This document shows positions 12,319 through 22,576 of a DNA stretch of 64,000 nucleotides, piece by piece (position 1 is the first letter of the stretch; each line of letters opens with the position of its first letter). The position numbers and the translations under genes are program-made. This DNA comes from Anaeramoeba flamelloides (taxonomy: Eukaryota > Metamonada > Anaeramoebidae). Below the pieces are notes generated by a model. That model searched no databases, was not told the origin of the DNA, and saw only the letters and a list, made by a program, of their open reading frames with translations. The stretch is from positions 238,647 through 302,646 of the forward strand of contig JANTQA010000062.1 of NCBI GenBank assembly GCA_027625915.1, written 5' to 3'.

Positions 12319-15300
12319 CGAGATTTTTGGTAAAAGGTAATATATATATTTATATATTAATCTATTTAATTATAAAATCGATTTTTAATAGAAATTTGGC
12401 CAATTAAGAACTCAAATAATAAATTTTAGCAACTTGTTTTTTTTTTTCATTTTCCCGCCATAAAAAAAAATTTGTATTTCAACAAATTTTTTTTTTGTAG
12501 AAGAAAACAAAAAAATAATATTTTTTCATCATTTCAATTTTTTTAAAATTTATCAACTAATCCAAAAAATAATTGAATTTTTTCAATTTTATCTATTTAA
12601 AGTTGAATTTTCAATGGTCTCAAAGCAAACAATGAATTTGAGATTTTCTTGTTGGGATTTAAAAGGGGGAAATTCTTCCAAAAAAAATGGAAATAATTTG
12701 TTTGAGTAAAAAGTCCTTACGAAAGTTATAGGTTCATTTTTTTTTTTTCGAAAACGGATTTAACTTGTTTTTTGATGAAAAGTTTATTGATTCAATTACC
12801 TTAATTTTCTTTTTGATAAGATAAAAGATAAAAAATGATAAAGAAAAAAATAATATAAATTCAATTAAGTAAAAGCTATAATAAATTACAGTTTAAGACG
12901 TCGGGAAATTGAGAAATTGAGACTGGATTCTAATGTTGTCTCATTAAATTTTCATGTATTGATTACCAATTATAAAAGAAAAATTATCAAAAAATAAATT
13001 GAAACAAAATTCTTTTTTAAAATATTTAATTAATATTAGAACTTTATCGGCTAGATACAAAATGAACTTTTTCTTTTTATCGAAACTCTATTTTTTAATA
13101 ATTATCATTTTATGAACCAATGATTTATAAATATTTTATGGTTCGATGGATTAGATAAAAAAAAAAAAGATTGATTTTGTTTTACTTTAATGAAACATTA
13201 TTTAAATGAATATATCACTATTTTCCAAATGAGAAATGAGAAAAATCCCATTTAAACCATGTTTCTTTCAAAGATAGAAGAAAATTTTCAGACATCAATT
13301 ATTTTTGATAAATGACTTTAAAGAACAAAGAAAAAATAAGTAGAATAATAAACATTGAAGAATAGTTGGTATTAGTATGAAGTAAATCTAATAGATCTAA
13401 ATTTTTGTCTAAAAATTGAAAAGCTCAAATTCTTTGGTTCTCCATTGAGAAAAAAAACAGCAATGTTCATTTTGATCTTTAATTAAGGATCTTCGAAAAT
13501 CCCAATAGAAATCAATATGGTTTTTCTACAATCATTATCACACTTCCAATACCATTAGAATAACACTTTTTTGCTTGGTAACTATTGATACCTTTCAATT
13601 AAAAAAAAAAAATTGCAAAACAATTTTGTAAAATCAAAAAAAAAGTTAGTAAAAAAAAAATGTTAAAAAATGATTTCAATTTTTGTAATTTCCAAAATTA
13701 AATTTTTTCTTCTAATATCCATTCAAACTCTTTAAACACATATAAATCATCAATTAAAACTGGGACACTTTTGACTGGAAAAAAGTTATACAAAATGAAA
13801 AAATATATAATAAGTGAAATTTATTCTTTTTCATTCAGTCTTTCAATTTGAAATAAATAAAATTTGAAAATAAGATAATCTACTTGAACAATCTTTATGA
13901 GTTTGACATTTCAAAATCAAGAAGAATGACAATCATACATTATCAAATTTCTTCAATATGGATTAAGTTTTTTATAAATACAAAGAAAAAAAAATGATTT
14001 ATTTTAACACTTTTATTAAAATGTTATCAATGCATGTTTTAAAACTCTTTTTCTATTGTCAAGTTTTTTTTTACTAAATTTGTAATTTTTCCGAAAACTA
14101 TGATATTTTTTTAGTTCGTATCAATGAGAGAGGATACATGTCAAAAAAAAAAAAAAAAGGAGGTTTCGAAAAGCTAAAAATTCAATTTAAGAAAAAAAAA
14201 TAAAAATGTTTTGGGTTGTTTTTGTTTTTTGATTTCTGAAAATTATTTTCAATTTTCAAATTTCTGTTTCAACCTCAACAATTTTTATTCTTTTTTTAAA
14301 TAGAATTTAATCTTATCTGAAAGAACATGTCTCTTGTCGTTGTTCTTCTCAGATCGGGAGCATATTTGTAAATGCATCATAGTTAATGAAAAAATTACAA
14401 ATTTATTCAAAAATAAAATAAAATACTCTCCATATTTTATCCTGTGTAAGGATTTAAGGTTTACAATCCCTGAAATTTGAAAGAAGATTATATTACGTAG
14501 GGTGTAGTGACTGGTAATTTGGTTCTTAGCTGATCGATCTTGGATTTGGTAGGAGTTTTAAAAGTGGTTCAAAACGGCAATTTTTGAAAATTTATTTTTT
14601 TTTTTTCCGAAATCAGAATTGAAGAGTGTAAGATTAAATGATTGATTGGAAGCTAAGTGTTTAAGAATAAAATGTGGTTTTTGGTGGGTTGATTGAAATT
14701 TTTAATTAGGTTTGGTTTTATTTGGTGCTTTTTAAAAAAAATTTTTTTTTTTTTAGTTAATTGACAAAAAAGTATTTAAAAATTTTCTTCTACAACCCAA
14801 AAATCAAAATTTATTCTTAAACACTTAGCTTCCAATCAATCATTTAATCTTACACTCTTCATTTCTGATTTCGATAAAAAAAAAAATAAATTGTCAAAAA
14901 TTGCCGTTTTGAACCACTTTTAAAACTCCTACCAAATCCAAGATCGATCAGCTAAGAACCAAATTACCAGTCACTACACCCTACGTAATATAATCTTCTT
15001 TCAATTTTCAGGGATTGTAAACCTTAAAATACATTATCTTAACCAATAAAAATAATTAAAAAGATGAAAATTAAAGGAAAGTCAAAATATTGCAATTTTT
15101 AGGATTTTAGCCAAAGCATTTATTGATCCAAAGATTTAATAAATGTTTAAACAAAACAAGGCAAATTTGAAATATTATTATTTTTTTTTTTGATATTATG
15201 ACTGGTTCAATCGAAAATATTTTTCTGGTATATTGGTACATTTGAAGTAAACTATATGTCTTTTTGAAATAATTTGGAAAGTACCTTTCAGCGATGGAAT

Positions 15301-18300
15301 TTTGATTTTCAAACTTCTCAAGGCAAATTTCGAATTTGGATTGTGAAAATGGTTTTTCTCAAAATGACAAAATTTCGAATAAAAAAAACTATATTTAAAT
15401 TTTAAACAAAATTATTGACTTAACATTCATTTAAGTCAATAAATATGTTGTTAGTAATAAAAGTGATTCAGCAGTCTATAAAATATGAAAAGTCCTTAAT
15501 AAATTTTGACTCGTTTTTTGCATTGCAGTGGTCAAAAATATCCGTTTTCAGAACCTCAAACACGTGTTTCAAATAAAACCCACACTTTAGTTTTCTTTTT
15601 GTTGTAATAAAACATCTAATTCACTGTCCAATTATATGCCTAAGGTCAAATCAAATTTGAAGGTAAATTCTTTGATTTTTTGAGTAAAGGTTTTAAATTA
15701 TGAATTGAAATTGTTTAAAATTTTTCGGTAATTTTTCCATTTTGTATCAAATTTTATGTTTTTTTTATCGTAAATTTTTTGTAATTAACTCAATTTTTTT
15801 GAATGAAATTTTGTGTTTTAATTCGTTTGATGAGTTTTTTAAATTGATAAAAATTTACTCTATTTTTTTCGAAAAATTTTCTAATTTGATCTTTTATTTA
15901 TCGAATTTCTTTTTATGATAATAGAACTTTAAGAAATCAATATCATATTTACTTAGGGTTTATCATCGGTTTCTTGGGTCAATTAATGTATAGGTATTCT
16001 ATAAAAAAGAAAGCATACTTTTTATTTTGAAACACGGATTTTATTTGACACGGGGATTTGCCAAGTCTGCACCGGTTATTTTAGAAACGGCACAATCATT
16101 TTTATTCAAAGTTTGAGCTTAAAAAGTTGTATATTTAGTACACTTGAATTTTAACAACAGATCCAAGTAAATAACCTGTGTTGGCAACCTTAAAGCCATT
16201 ACAGAAATTTAACCAATGTTTTTTTTTCCGACTTGGGTATTTGAAGATAGGTAGAAACACACATATATACATTCTTGATTCAGATTTAAATTGAAACTGA
16301 GGTTAATTCTTTTATTTATATAATACGTTGCAAACAAAAAAATTGAATACTTGCTGTAATAAATTTTGCATAAATAAAGGTTTTGGGTATTTAAAGAGTA
16401 ATACTTGGAATAAAGTTTAATAAAGTTATTTTAAAAGGGAAGTTCTTCACTTTTTTAGCACTCGGATCTTTTTTTTTTTTTTCACAATGGCAGTTACTTG
16501 GCATTCAGATTTTGAATTTTGTCAAAATATTCTTTACTATATAACATTGAAAAAAAATACCTAACATGAAAATAATCCCTGACATCATTATTAATTCTTA
16601 ATCTTTGGAAAATTATTTTGTCCTTGATTAATAATTTCTTTTATTTAGAATCAAATCATTTTTTTTAAGAATTAAACTCTGAAAATTATAATTATATACT
16701 TATTAGAATGATGGCTAATTAAATTAGACTTGTTCAAAACACTATTCAATCAATCAAAAAACAAGAATAAAAAAATGTGATTATCCAAATTAATAAAAAA
16801 CCTTTATAAAAATCCGAGGTTTTTTTCAAAATAAGTGGGATCTACTTGAGCTATCAAACAATTAAATGAGTATTTTATAGATACCTCACTTTAATGAACT
16901 TTAGGTAGGTTGTATTACTGGGTTCATAAAAAAATTTGGCTATTTATAAAAAGGGTTTAATTTTAAATTTCCCTGAGATTACATAACAATTTTCTCCGAA
17001 TATTAACAATTAATAATAATGCCCTGACTTATTTTCTTGTTCAGGAATTTTTTTCATGGCATGAATTTTTTTTTTTGATGGATACTATTATTTTCCAATT
17101 AATATATCAAAATTTTTATTTCAATTTCAAAATGTTTATTCATTCTTACTGTTACAATCAAATTCGCAGAGTAAAAATTTTGTCTTAAAGTTCAATAAGG
17201 AAGTTTAATTTATTGTCTCAAAATTCATTTCTAAACCCTTTTGGTTTTGTGAAGATCTTTGGTTTTACTTCTTATAAACTCGAAAAATATTTAGTAATCT
17301 GAGCTAAAAATTTTCATTTTTAATCGGAAAATAATAGTATTTTTGTCAATTGTGAGAAAATTAATTTTTTAATGGGTTTAATATAAATGAGTGAAAATAC
17401 ATTTCGTTATTTTTTGCTTTTGGAAAAATTGGATTTTGCTTCCAGAGTTAAAATTATTTAAAAATTGGATTAAATAGTATTTGTTTTTAAATGGGATAAA
17501 ATTGTAGTGATGTATCATTTTTTTTTCTGAATTTTCGAGGTTTATTTAAAATGAGGATTCTATGTTCATCCAAGAAATAAAAAGAATATATAACCTAAAA
17601 AAGAATCAAACAAATAAATCGAGTTCACCAATTAGAATCAATGACTTGAAGACTATTTGCAAAAGTAAAGCGAAAAAAGAATGGGGAAATCGAAAAAGAA
17701 GTAAAAATTTTTTCGACATTTATTATTCAATTACTAGTATTGGTACCGCCGTTTTTAAAAAGTGTGTGTACCAAAGTTTTATAAGGCTTAAAACTGTCTA
17801 ATTCAAATGATTTGGTCAGTTCTAGTTCGAAGTAGTTTTTGACAACTTGATTGAACTTTGATTACGAACTTTTCGAAAACAGTTGTAATCTTTTCTTTTG
17901 TAATATTTTTGAAAAAGGGTATTTTTATTTGAAACAAGAAATAAAATTCGGAATTGAGTTTAAAATCAGATAAGGGAATTTTTTCATAAAATAAAAAAAG
18001 ACACCTCAACCCCTTCTTAATTTGGTGAATTTTTCTTTGGTTGAGGCGATTTTCAAAAAGTATTTTTAAGAAATTTGATTCGTTCGAAAATTTCCTTCTT
18101 TCAGAAAATTTTACAGATTCAATAAAAGAGAAAACTAAAAAGTCAACAAGACAAGACAAAAAGGGACATGCAAAAAAAACAAAAAAAAAAAAATGCAAAC
18201 TATTTAGCTGATTCGATGAGTTGAATTTCTTTTCCACGAAGCAAAACTTTTTGTATAACAGGATCATTATAAACAAAAGCAATTTTTTTACAAATCTCTT

Positions 18301-18919
18301 CTGTAAGCCTGATATTAAAAGGTAATTTAAGTAATTGTTTTGAGAATCGAATACTTTTTTTGTTAGAGAGCTTGAAGTCGAATTTCTTAGTTCCACGTAT
18401 TAATGTTTGTATCGCCTCAACAACATTTGAATACACTGACTCACGGTATTTCTTAATTTCTCGTTTTTTAAATCCTCCCAGAAAGATTTGTTTGATTTGT
18501 TTGATAATTGTTGATTTGCCAGATTCGCCAGGGCCTAAGAAAAAAATTATAGATCAATCGAATTAATTAAAAAGAATAAAAGACACATCAAAAAGACAAT
18601 AAACAAAACAAAAAAAATTTAGTAAAGCAACATTCGGTACCTAAATGTAATTTGATCGTTGTCGAGAACAAACTTATCGTTAATTTTTGTTCAGAAAGTG
18701 AAATGGAAAAGTATGGTTTGTCTTTTCAAACGTGAAAACTTCAAACAGAAAAAAAGAAAAACGAAAAAAGAAAAAGAAAAAAATTTTCAATTTCAAACCT
18801 AATAGTAGGATTTGTATAACTTCTTCCTGCCTTATTTCTTGTTGACTCATTTTGTTGTCAATTGATTTGCTCATTTTCCTTTCAATGTCTTCTAGTTTTG
18901 TTGGTTGGCATCCACACAT
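8505..18919 (-). CDS. Heterotrimeric G-protein alpha subunit (4 exons, 351 aa)
   Basis: Exons, in coding order: 18919-18799, 18534-18201, 11776-11648 and 8976-8505. Joined they are 1056 nt with no internal stop, giving 351 residues, the usual G-alpha length. Visible motifs: P-loop GPGESGKST (41-49; the usual GAGESGKST with Ala to Pro), the helical domain, switch I KTRVRSTGI with the conserved Arg, switch II DVGGQR with the catalytic Gln, the NKVD guanine motif, and a TIAIN-type stand-in for the TCAT loop. The C-terminus ends EIGFI with no Cys at -4, so pertussis-toxin modification is not expected. The N-terminus reads MCGC; an in-frame Met three codons earlier gives MKLMCGC. Either way Gly2, the myristoylation site, is missing, but cysteines for palmitoylation remain. 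The protein would relay signals at the membrane by GTP binding and hydrolysis. Both distal introns are kilobases long and packed with repeats. Confidence 0.88.
8977..11647 (-). other. G-alpha intron 3 (2671 nt), repeat-bearing
   Basis: Donor GTAAAT at 11647 and acceptor AATAG before 8976. The split Arg codon (AG/G) restores the conserved switch I to switch II spacing. The intron is extremely AT-rich and holds one arm of repeat family I (9405-9900). No other gene is visible in it. Confidence 0.75.
9405..9900 (+). repeat. Repeat family I, copy 1 (inverted partner at 12345-12850)
   Basis: This aligns, reverse-complemented, with 12345-12850. Shared landmarks are GGTAATTGAATCAATAAA, TTTTTTGGAAGAATTTCCCC, TTTTGTTTTCTTCTACAAAA and TTGAGTTCTTAATTGG in the same order. 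By eye the copies are roughly 75-80% alike. The class is unknown. The pair brackets G-alpha exon 3. Confidence 0.65.
11648..11776 (-). other. G-alpha exon 3, symmetric 129-nt switch I exon
   Basis: The acceptor is AAAAAG at 11777 onward, chosen over a nearer TTTTTTAG because it restores the conserved KYFLDRV sequence across the junction. The donor is at 11647. The exon begins and ends in phase 2 and is 43 codons long, so skipping would keep frame. It carries the switch I Arg. Confidence 0.8.
11790..11819. repeat. (AT)n microsatellite in G-alpha intron 2
   Basis: About 15 tandem AT units just upstream of exon 3 in the sense of transcription. A similar tract lies at about 12288-12317. Confidence 0.9.
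12345..12850 (-). repeat. Repeat family I, copy 2, inverted relative to copy 1
   Basis: Reverse complement of the family described at 9405-9900, with the same landmarks in the same order. It lies in intron 2, on the other side of exon 3 from copy 1. Confidence 0.65.
13190..13800 (+). repeat. Repeat family H, copy 1
   Basis: Shares a block near 13360-13530 (TATGAAGTAAATCTAAT, then CAATAGAAATCAATATG) with 45660-46200 on the same strand and with 35010-35500 and 49830-50265 reverse-complemented. It is non-coding and diverged. No clear termini were found, so the class is unknown. Confidence 0.55.
14454..15027. mobile_element. Foldback MITE, family P copy 1 (574 bp, nearly perfect arms)
   Basis: Starts TTAAGGTTTACAATCCC and ends GGGATTGTAAACCTTAA. 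The two arms, about 250 bp each, are almost identical inverted copies over a centre of about 60-70 bp. Examples are ACTGGTAATTTGGTTCTTAG at about 14510 and its complement at about 14950. TTAA on both sides fits a piggyBac-type target duplication, and no transposase is present. The few arm differences suggest a recent insertion or arm conversion. A diverged relative is 43200-43780. It lies inside G-alpha intron 2. Confidence 0.8.
15545..16070 (-). repeat. Repeat family C, copy 1, with terminal inverted repeats
   Basis: Both ends carry a GTGTTTCAAAATAAAA-like motif in inverted orientation (about 15560-15600 and 16010-16040). The body matches, reverse-complemented, the insert at about 33300-33740. 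The shared order includes a CCTATACATTAA motif near the end and a block naming AGATCAAATT. This is probably a non-autonomous DNA transposon. Confidence 0.55.
16545..17065 (+). mobile_element. MITE-like element, family G copy 1
   Basis: Aligns with 35557-36055 along its length; shared blocks include ACTTATTAGAATGATG, CATTCAATCAATCAAAAAAC and GATGAACTTTAGGTA-like sequence. The ends form inverted repeats around GAAAAAAATAC and its complement. The following 100 bp (ATTTTCCAATTAAT) also recur near 41915. Non-coding. Confidence 0.6.
18535..18798 (-). other. G-alpha intron 1 (264 nt)
   Basis: Donor GTTTGA after LLL and the first base of a Gly codon, acceptor CTTAG before GCCCTGGC. It splits the first Gly of the P-loop, a join required by the family motif. 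Confidence 0.85.
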
Positions 18920-18928
18920 CAGTTTCAA

Positions 18929-19439
18929 GAATAAAGTGTTGTGACCTTAAAATGTTGCTTTGACGTGGTAGGTTGGTGATAAAAAAAATGTGAGGAAACA
19001 AATAATTTTTGATGTGAAAAAAATTTTACTCAAAGTTTAGCAAATAAAAATGAATTTCCTCATTACTCTGAAAAATTTTGTTCCATTTCGTTGTTGGTCT
19101 TATCAAAGAACATTTTTATTTTTTAAATGTTTTCCATTTTTTTTTTTGGGATAAATCGATTTAAAACTCACAAAAAGCAACCAGTCTAAATATTGTGTTT
19201 TTTACCTGAGCGAGTTGTAAAGTATGGAAAAGAAGGAAAAATTATCAAAAATCCCAAAATTCTCAAAACTGTTCTTCTTAAATAAAAAATGTGAAAAAAT
19301 TTTCACCTCATTTTTCTTATTTTTTTTGTTTCGTTTTAATAGACATAGTTCTTAAAAGAATTGGGTTGTAATTTGAGAAATCTATTTGAAAAAGGAAGAG
19401 TAAAATGAAGTGAAATTTTTTCCAGATTTAATATTGAAA
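18929..19439. other. Upstream region of the G-alpha gene
   Basis: No gene or repeat recognised. The sequence is AT-rich with T and A runs. It would hold the promoter of the minus-strand G-alpha gene, but no motif can be assigned. Confidence 0.4.
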
Positions 19440-20267
19440 TACAGTCAAATCTAAAACCCGGAAATTTCTGAAACCTGGTAATTCCATTTTTCTGATCAAT
19501 TGTAAATATTAGGAAAAAGTCAAAAATATACTCCCATTTTACAGACAAATAACCCAATTACCCAGCAACTTATAACCGTTTCAATTGGGGTATTGGTTAA
19601 ATATTCTGAATCCATCATTTTTAACTCTTTGGTGAATTCAGAAATCAAAAAAATCCAAAATTTGTTTAAATTATTAGAGAACATTACTGAAAATGAAAAT
19701 CCACTTTTGATTTTAAATTTTGAAATCAAAAACATTTTCATACTTTTAAAATATTTAAAAGACTTTGAATTTGAGAGAGGTGTTTGATTATTGTAAATTT
19801 TCATGAAATTATGAAAACCATTTTGTCAAAAAATAAATCCTCTAAGGTTCCCAATAGAAATTTAAAATTTTGAAAAAATTATTAAAAGAAAGTTTTAAAG
19901 TAAATAAAACTCTTATTTCATAAATGCAATAACAAAATAATTCTTAAAAAGATGATTCCTAATAAATTTAGAATTTATCTCAAGGGAAAATCGCAATAAA
20001 TTTGATTTTCAATTTTCAGTCATGTTCTCAATTAATTTTACAAATTTTCGGATTTTTTTGATTTCTGAATTTACCAAAGAGTTAAAATTAATGGATTCAG
20101 AATATTTAACTAATACCCCAATTGGAACGGTTATAAGTTGCTGGATAATTTGATTATTTGTCTGTAAAATGGGAGTATATTTTTGACTTTTTACTAATAT
20201 TTACAATTGATCAGAAAAATGGAATTTCAGGGTTTCAGAAATTTCCGGGTTTTAGATTTGACAGATA
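19440..20267. mobile_element. TA-flanked foldback element, family E (about 825 bp)
   Basis: The left end is TA then CAGTCAAATCTAAAACCC (from 19442). The right end is the imperfect complement, reaching about 20265. Arms of roughly 275 bp mirror each other, for example ATATACTCCCATTTTACAG at about 19526 and CTGTAAAATGGGAGTATAT at about 20161. A middle of about 270 bp is unique. CAGT-type ends with TA sites fit the Tc1/mariner superfamily. The open frames in the arms are shadows of the palindrome. Confidence 0.75.
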
Positions 20268-21119
20268 CAATTAGTCAAATTCCTCCAAAAAAATTTGCAA
20301 TTATAAATCGATAGTTTTGGATCTTTGCGTTAAAATTTTGATTAAAGTTGTTGTTTTTTAAACTTTGAATAGTATTTTTCAGAATTATGCGATGTGACAC
20401 CTCAAGGTTTTGTTCATTTTTGCGAAAAAAATATTCCCAAAATGATATCCTTCTTCAAAAAGCAAAAAAAATTTATCGTTATTTATCAGAAATAATTATT
20501 TTTTTAATCCAAAATAGGTGTAGTTATTCAAAGATTTTGTTAATTTCTTTTCAGAATTTAAAATTACCCAACTAATTCAGTCTGTGGTCTGATGTGAATA
20601 GTTTTATTTTGAGATTAAACAATAATCGAAGATTTTGTACTTTTTCTTTCAGAACTGATTTAAAAGGTGAATTTTGGAAAAGTCCCAAAAAAGAGATATT
20701 AACCCTGATTTGGAAAAGTTCGCAATAAAAGTTAATGAAAATGTTGAAAACTGATTCAAGTAAAACTGATGAAAATTAATGAGTGAGACAATTTAGAGTG
20801 CTACTTGAAAAATTTTTGTGTATACTTTTGCCAAAAAGCCTGAAAACATAAAAGAGGAATAATTTCAAAACATTTTTTGAAAAATTTAAGGTATTGGAAT
20901 AATTCCTGGAGAAGACTATAATTAGAGCATGTTACTAATTGAAGATAAATTCTATTCGTTCTAAATATTTCAAAGTACTCTGAAGTTCCTATTAGTAAAA
21001 TAGACCTCTAACGAGATCTCCTAAATTTAAACATGATCCCATTATTCAAAAAAATACTCAGACAAATTTAGAAACAAACTAACTTTTCAAGACAAATTTA
21101 AAGCTTGAATTAATAATTA
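20268..21119. other. Non-coding interval
   Basis: No gene recognised. A 62-codon open frame (20387-20575, +) has no family signature and is probably chance. Confidence 0.35.
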
Positions 21120-22010
21120 AAAAATTTTAATAGTTGAAAAATATCTTTCTTATGGGGGTAGTAATCTTTAAAAATAAAATGAAATCTTGTCAAGATCTTG
21201 AAAATTTTTTTTTTTTATATATTGTATTTTAGCTTATTGAAATGGATGAGTTAGCTCTATTTATGTAATTTATTAATTTGAGTCTCTTTTTTGAAATCCA
21301 AAATTCCCATGATTTTAATATAAAACTAAAAAAAGTAAACTATTATTTTTAGAAATAATTAAGTTAATTCTTGAAACTGTTATAACATATTTTTCGATTT
21401 AATATAGAAAGTATAGATTTCGAAAGCAAATTTTTTATTTTTGTTATTATTTTTAAGGAATAATCTTTCAATACAAATATTGTCCCATAAAACTAATTGG
21501 AGTAAAGAAGATTAAATAAATGAATATTTGTAATAAGTTTTAAAAAAGTTTCTCAAGGAAATTTAGATCTATTAAGCAAAAGAAAAAAATTTTGATTCTT
21601 TAAAGTTCGAAAAAAGTAGTTTTCTGGTTTTCAAAAAAAATGAAAAAAAATTTGTAATATTAATTTTGAAAAATTTTTTTAAAAAATTGTTGGGTCTTAT
21701 TCACAAGAAACCTTATAACACTTTAAATCATTTTAGTAGTAAAAAAATTGATTTTGAATGTTTAAGATAAAATTACTTCAATTCCCAGATATCTTCAAGT
21801 GAATTTTATTTTGATAAACTGAATTTTATCTTGTAACAAAAACAAAATTTATTTGTAAAATTATTAAATGACTTTGAAACTTTGCTATTATACCCATTAT
21901 TCTTAAAAAATACAATTATTTTATAATCAGTTGAATCAATCATTTTTTTTTTGGTTAACCAAAAGAATTATCTCAAAAAAAAAAATAATTTTTTACGTAA
22001 TATTCCTGTC
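21120..22010 (-). repeat. Repeat family A, copy 2 (inverted)
   Basis: Reverse complement of the family seen at 1-900 and 39270-40135; for example TTAATTTGAGTCTCTTTTTTG at about 21270 (first 20 bases shared in kind). It is diverged and has no coding content. Confidence 0.55.
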
Positions 22011-22035
22011 AACTAATACTTATTATTGTAAACTA

Positions 22036-22576
22036 AAATTCAAATTTTCCACACATCTAAAATTTACTAAACGATCAAAATAATACAATTTCATTGAAAT
22101 TGGAGATAATTTTGATTTTTGTAAAATATGAAAATCATTTTTTCATCTTTTAGTTTTTTTGTTTTGTTTTCATAGTTTGAATTACTTAATTTGTTTCGTT
22201 AGATCAAAAATTTTTTCCAACCATTGATACTATGTAAAAGTCAATTTGTTACAAATAGAAGAACTCAAATAAAATTAGTTGGTGGTATCTAACCATTTGA
22301 TGGATCAATATTCCTAAAAGAATTTAAACAAATTTACTAATGTATTTTTTTGTTATTATGCTCTTTCCAAAATTTTTAACATACCCATGATTTATTTGAA
22401 TTGACCATTATTTATTTATTTTTTTGTGAGTATTGTACTTTATAAACAATTTTTAACATTTCAATTAGCGAATGCTTCTAATTTCGTAAATTTTCTTGAA
22501 TTGAGTAAATAAGTTTTATTTTTCACAAATCGAATTTTGGTGTGTTAAAAATTTTGAATTGGGGTTTATAATAATG
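22036..22576 (+). mobile_element. Tc1/mariner-like non-autonomous element, family F copy 1 (about 540 bp)
   Basis: The ends are inverted: TAAACTAAAATTCAAATTTT at the left and a GTGTTAAAAATTTTGAATTG plus GGGTTTATA end at the right. Internal landmarks are ATCATTTTTTCATCTTTTAG, ACTCAAATAAAATTAGTTGG and ATTTAAACAAATTTACTAATG. Related copies are at 28185, 38453 (-), 40803 (-) and 46686. Ends resembling CCAAAATTTTTGGACACACC in some copies recall Tc1/mariner termini. No transposase frame remains. Confidence 0.65.

Larger units (their letters stand above)
11777..18200 (-). other. G-alpha intron 2 (6424 nt), a repeat sink
   Basis: Donor GTTTGC at 18200 and acceptor AAAAAG. It contains family I copy 2, family H (13190-13800), a near-perfect foldback element (14454-15027), family C (15545-16070) and family G (16545-17065), plus AT microsatellites at about 11790-11819 and 12288-12317. 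A 79-codon open frame at 17562-17801 (+) has no recognisable family and is not called as a gene. About 17560-18190 is less AT-rich than the rest and is unexplained. Confidence 0.75.

Noticed and set aside
17562-17801. Plus-strand open frame of 79 codons in G-alpha intron 2
   Set aside because: Composition is somewhat protein-like, but there is no family signature, no splice partner and it lies inside a well-supported intron.
17803-18396. Minus-strand open frame of 197 codons overlapping G-alpha exon 2
   Set aside because: Its first third is the G-alpha exon read in the wrong frame and the rest is intron. Phe/Leu-rich composition and a better explanation in another frame rule it out.
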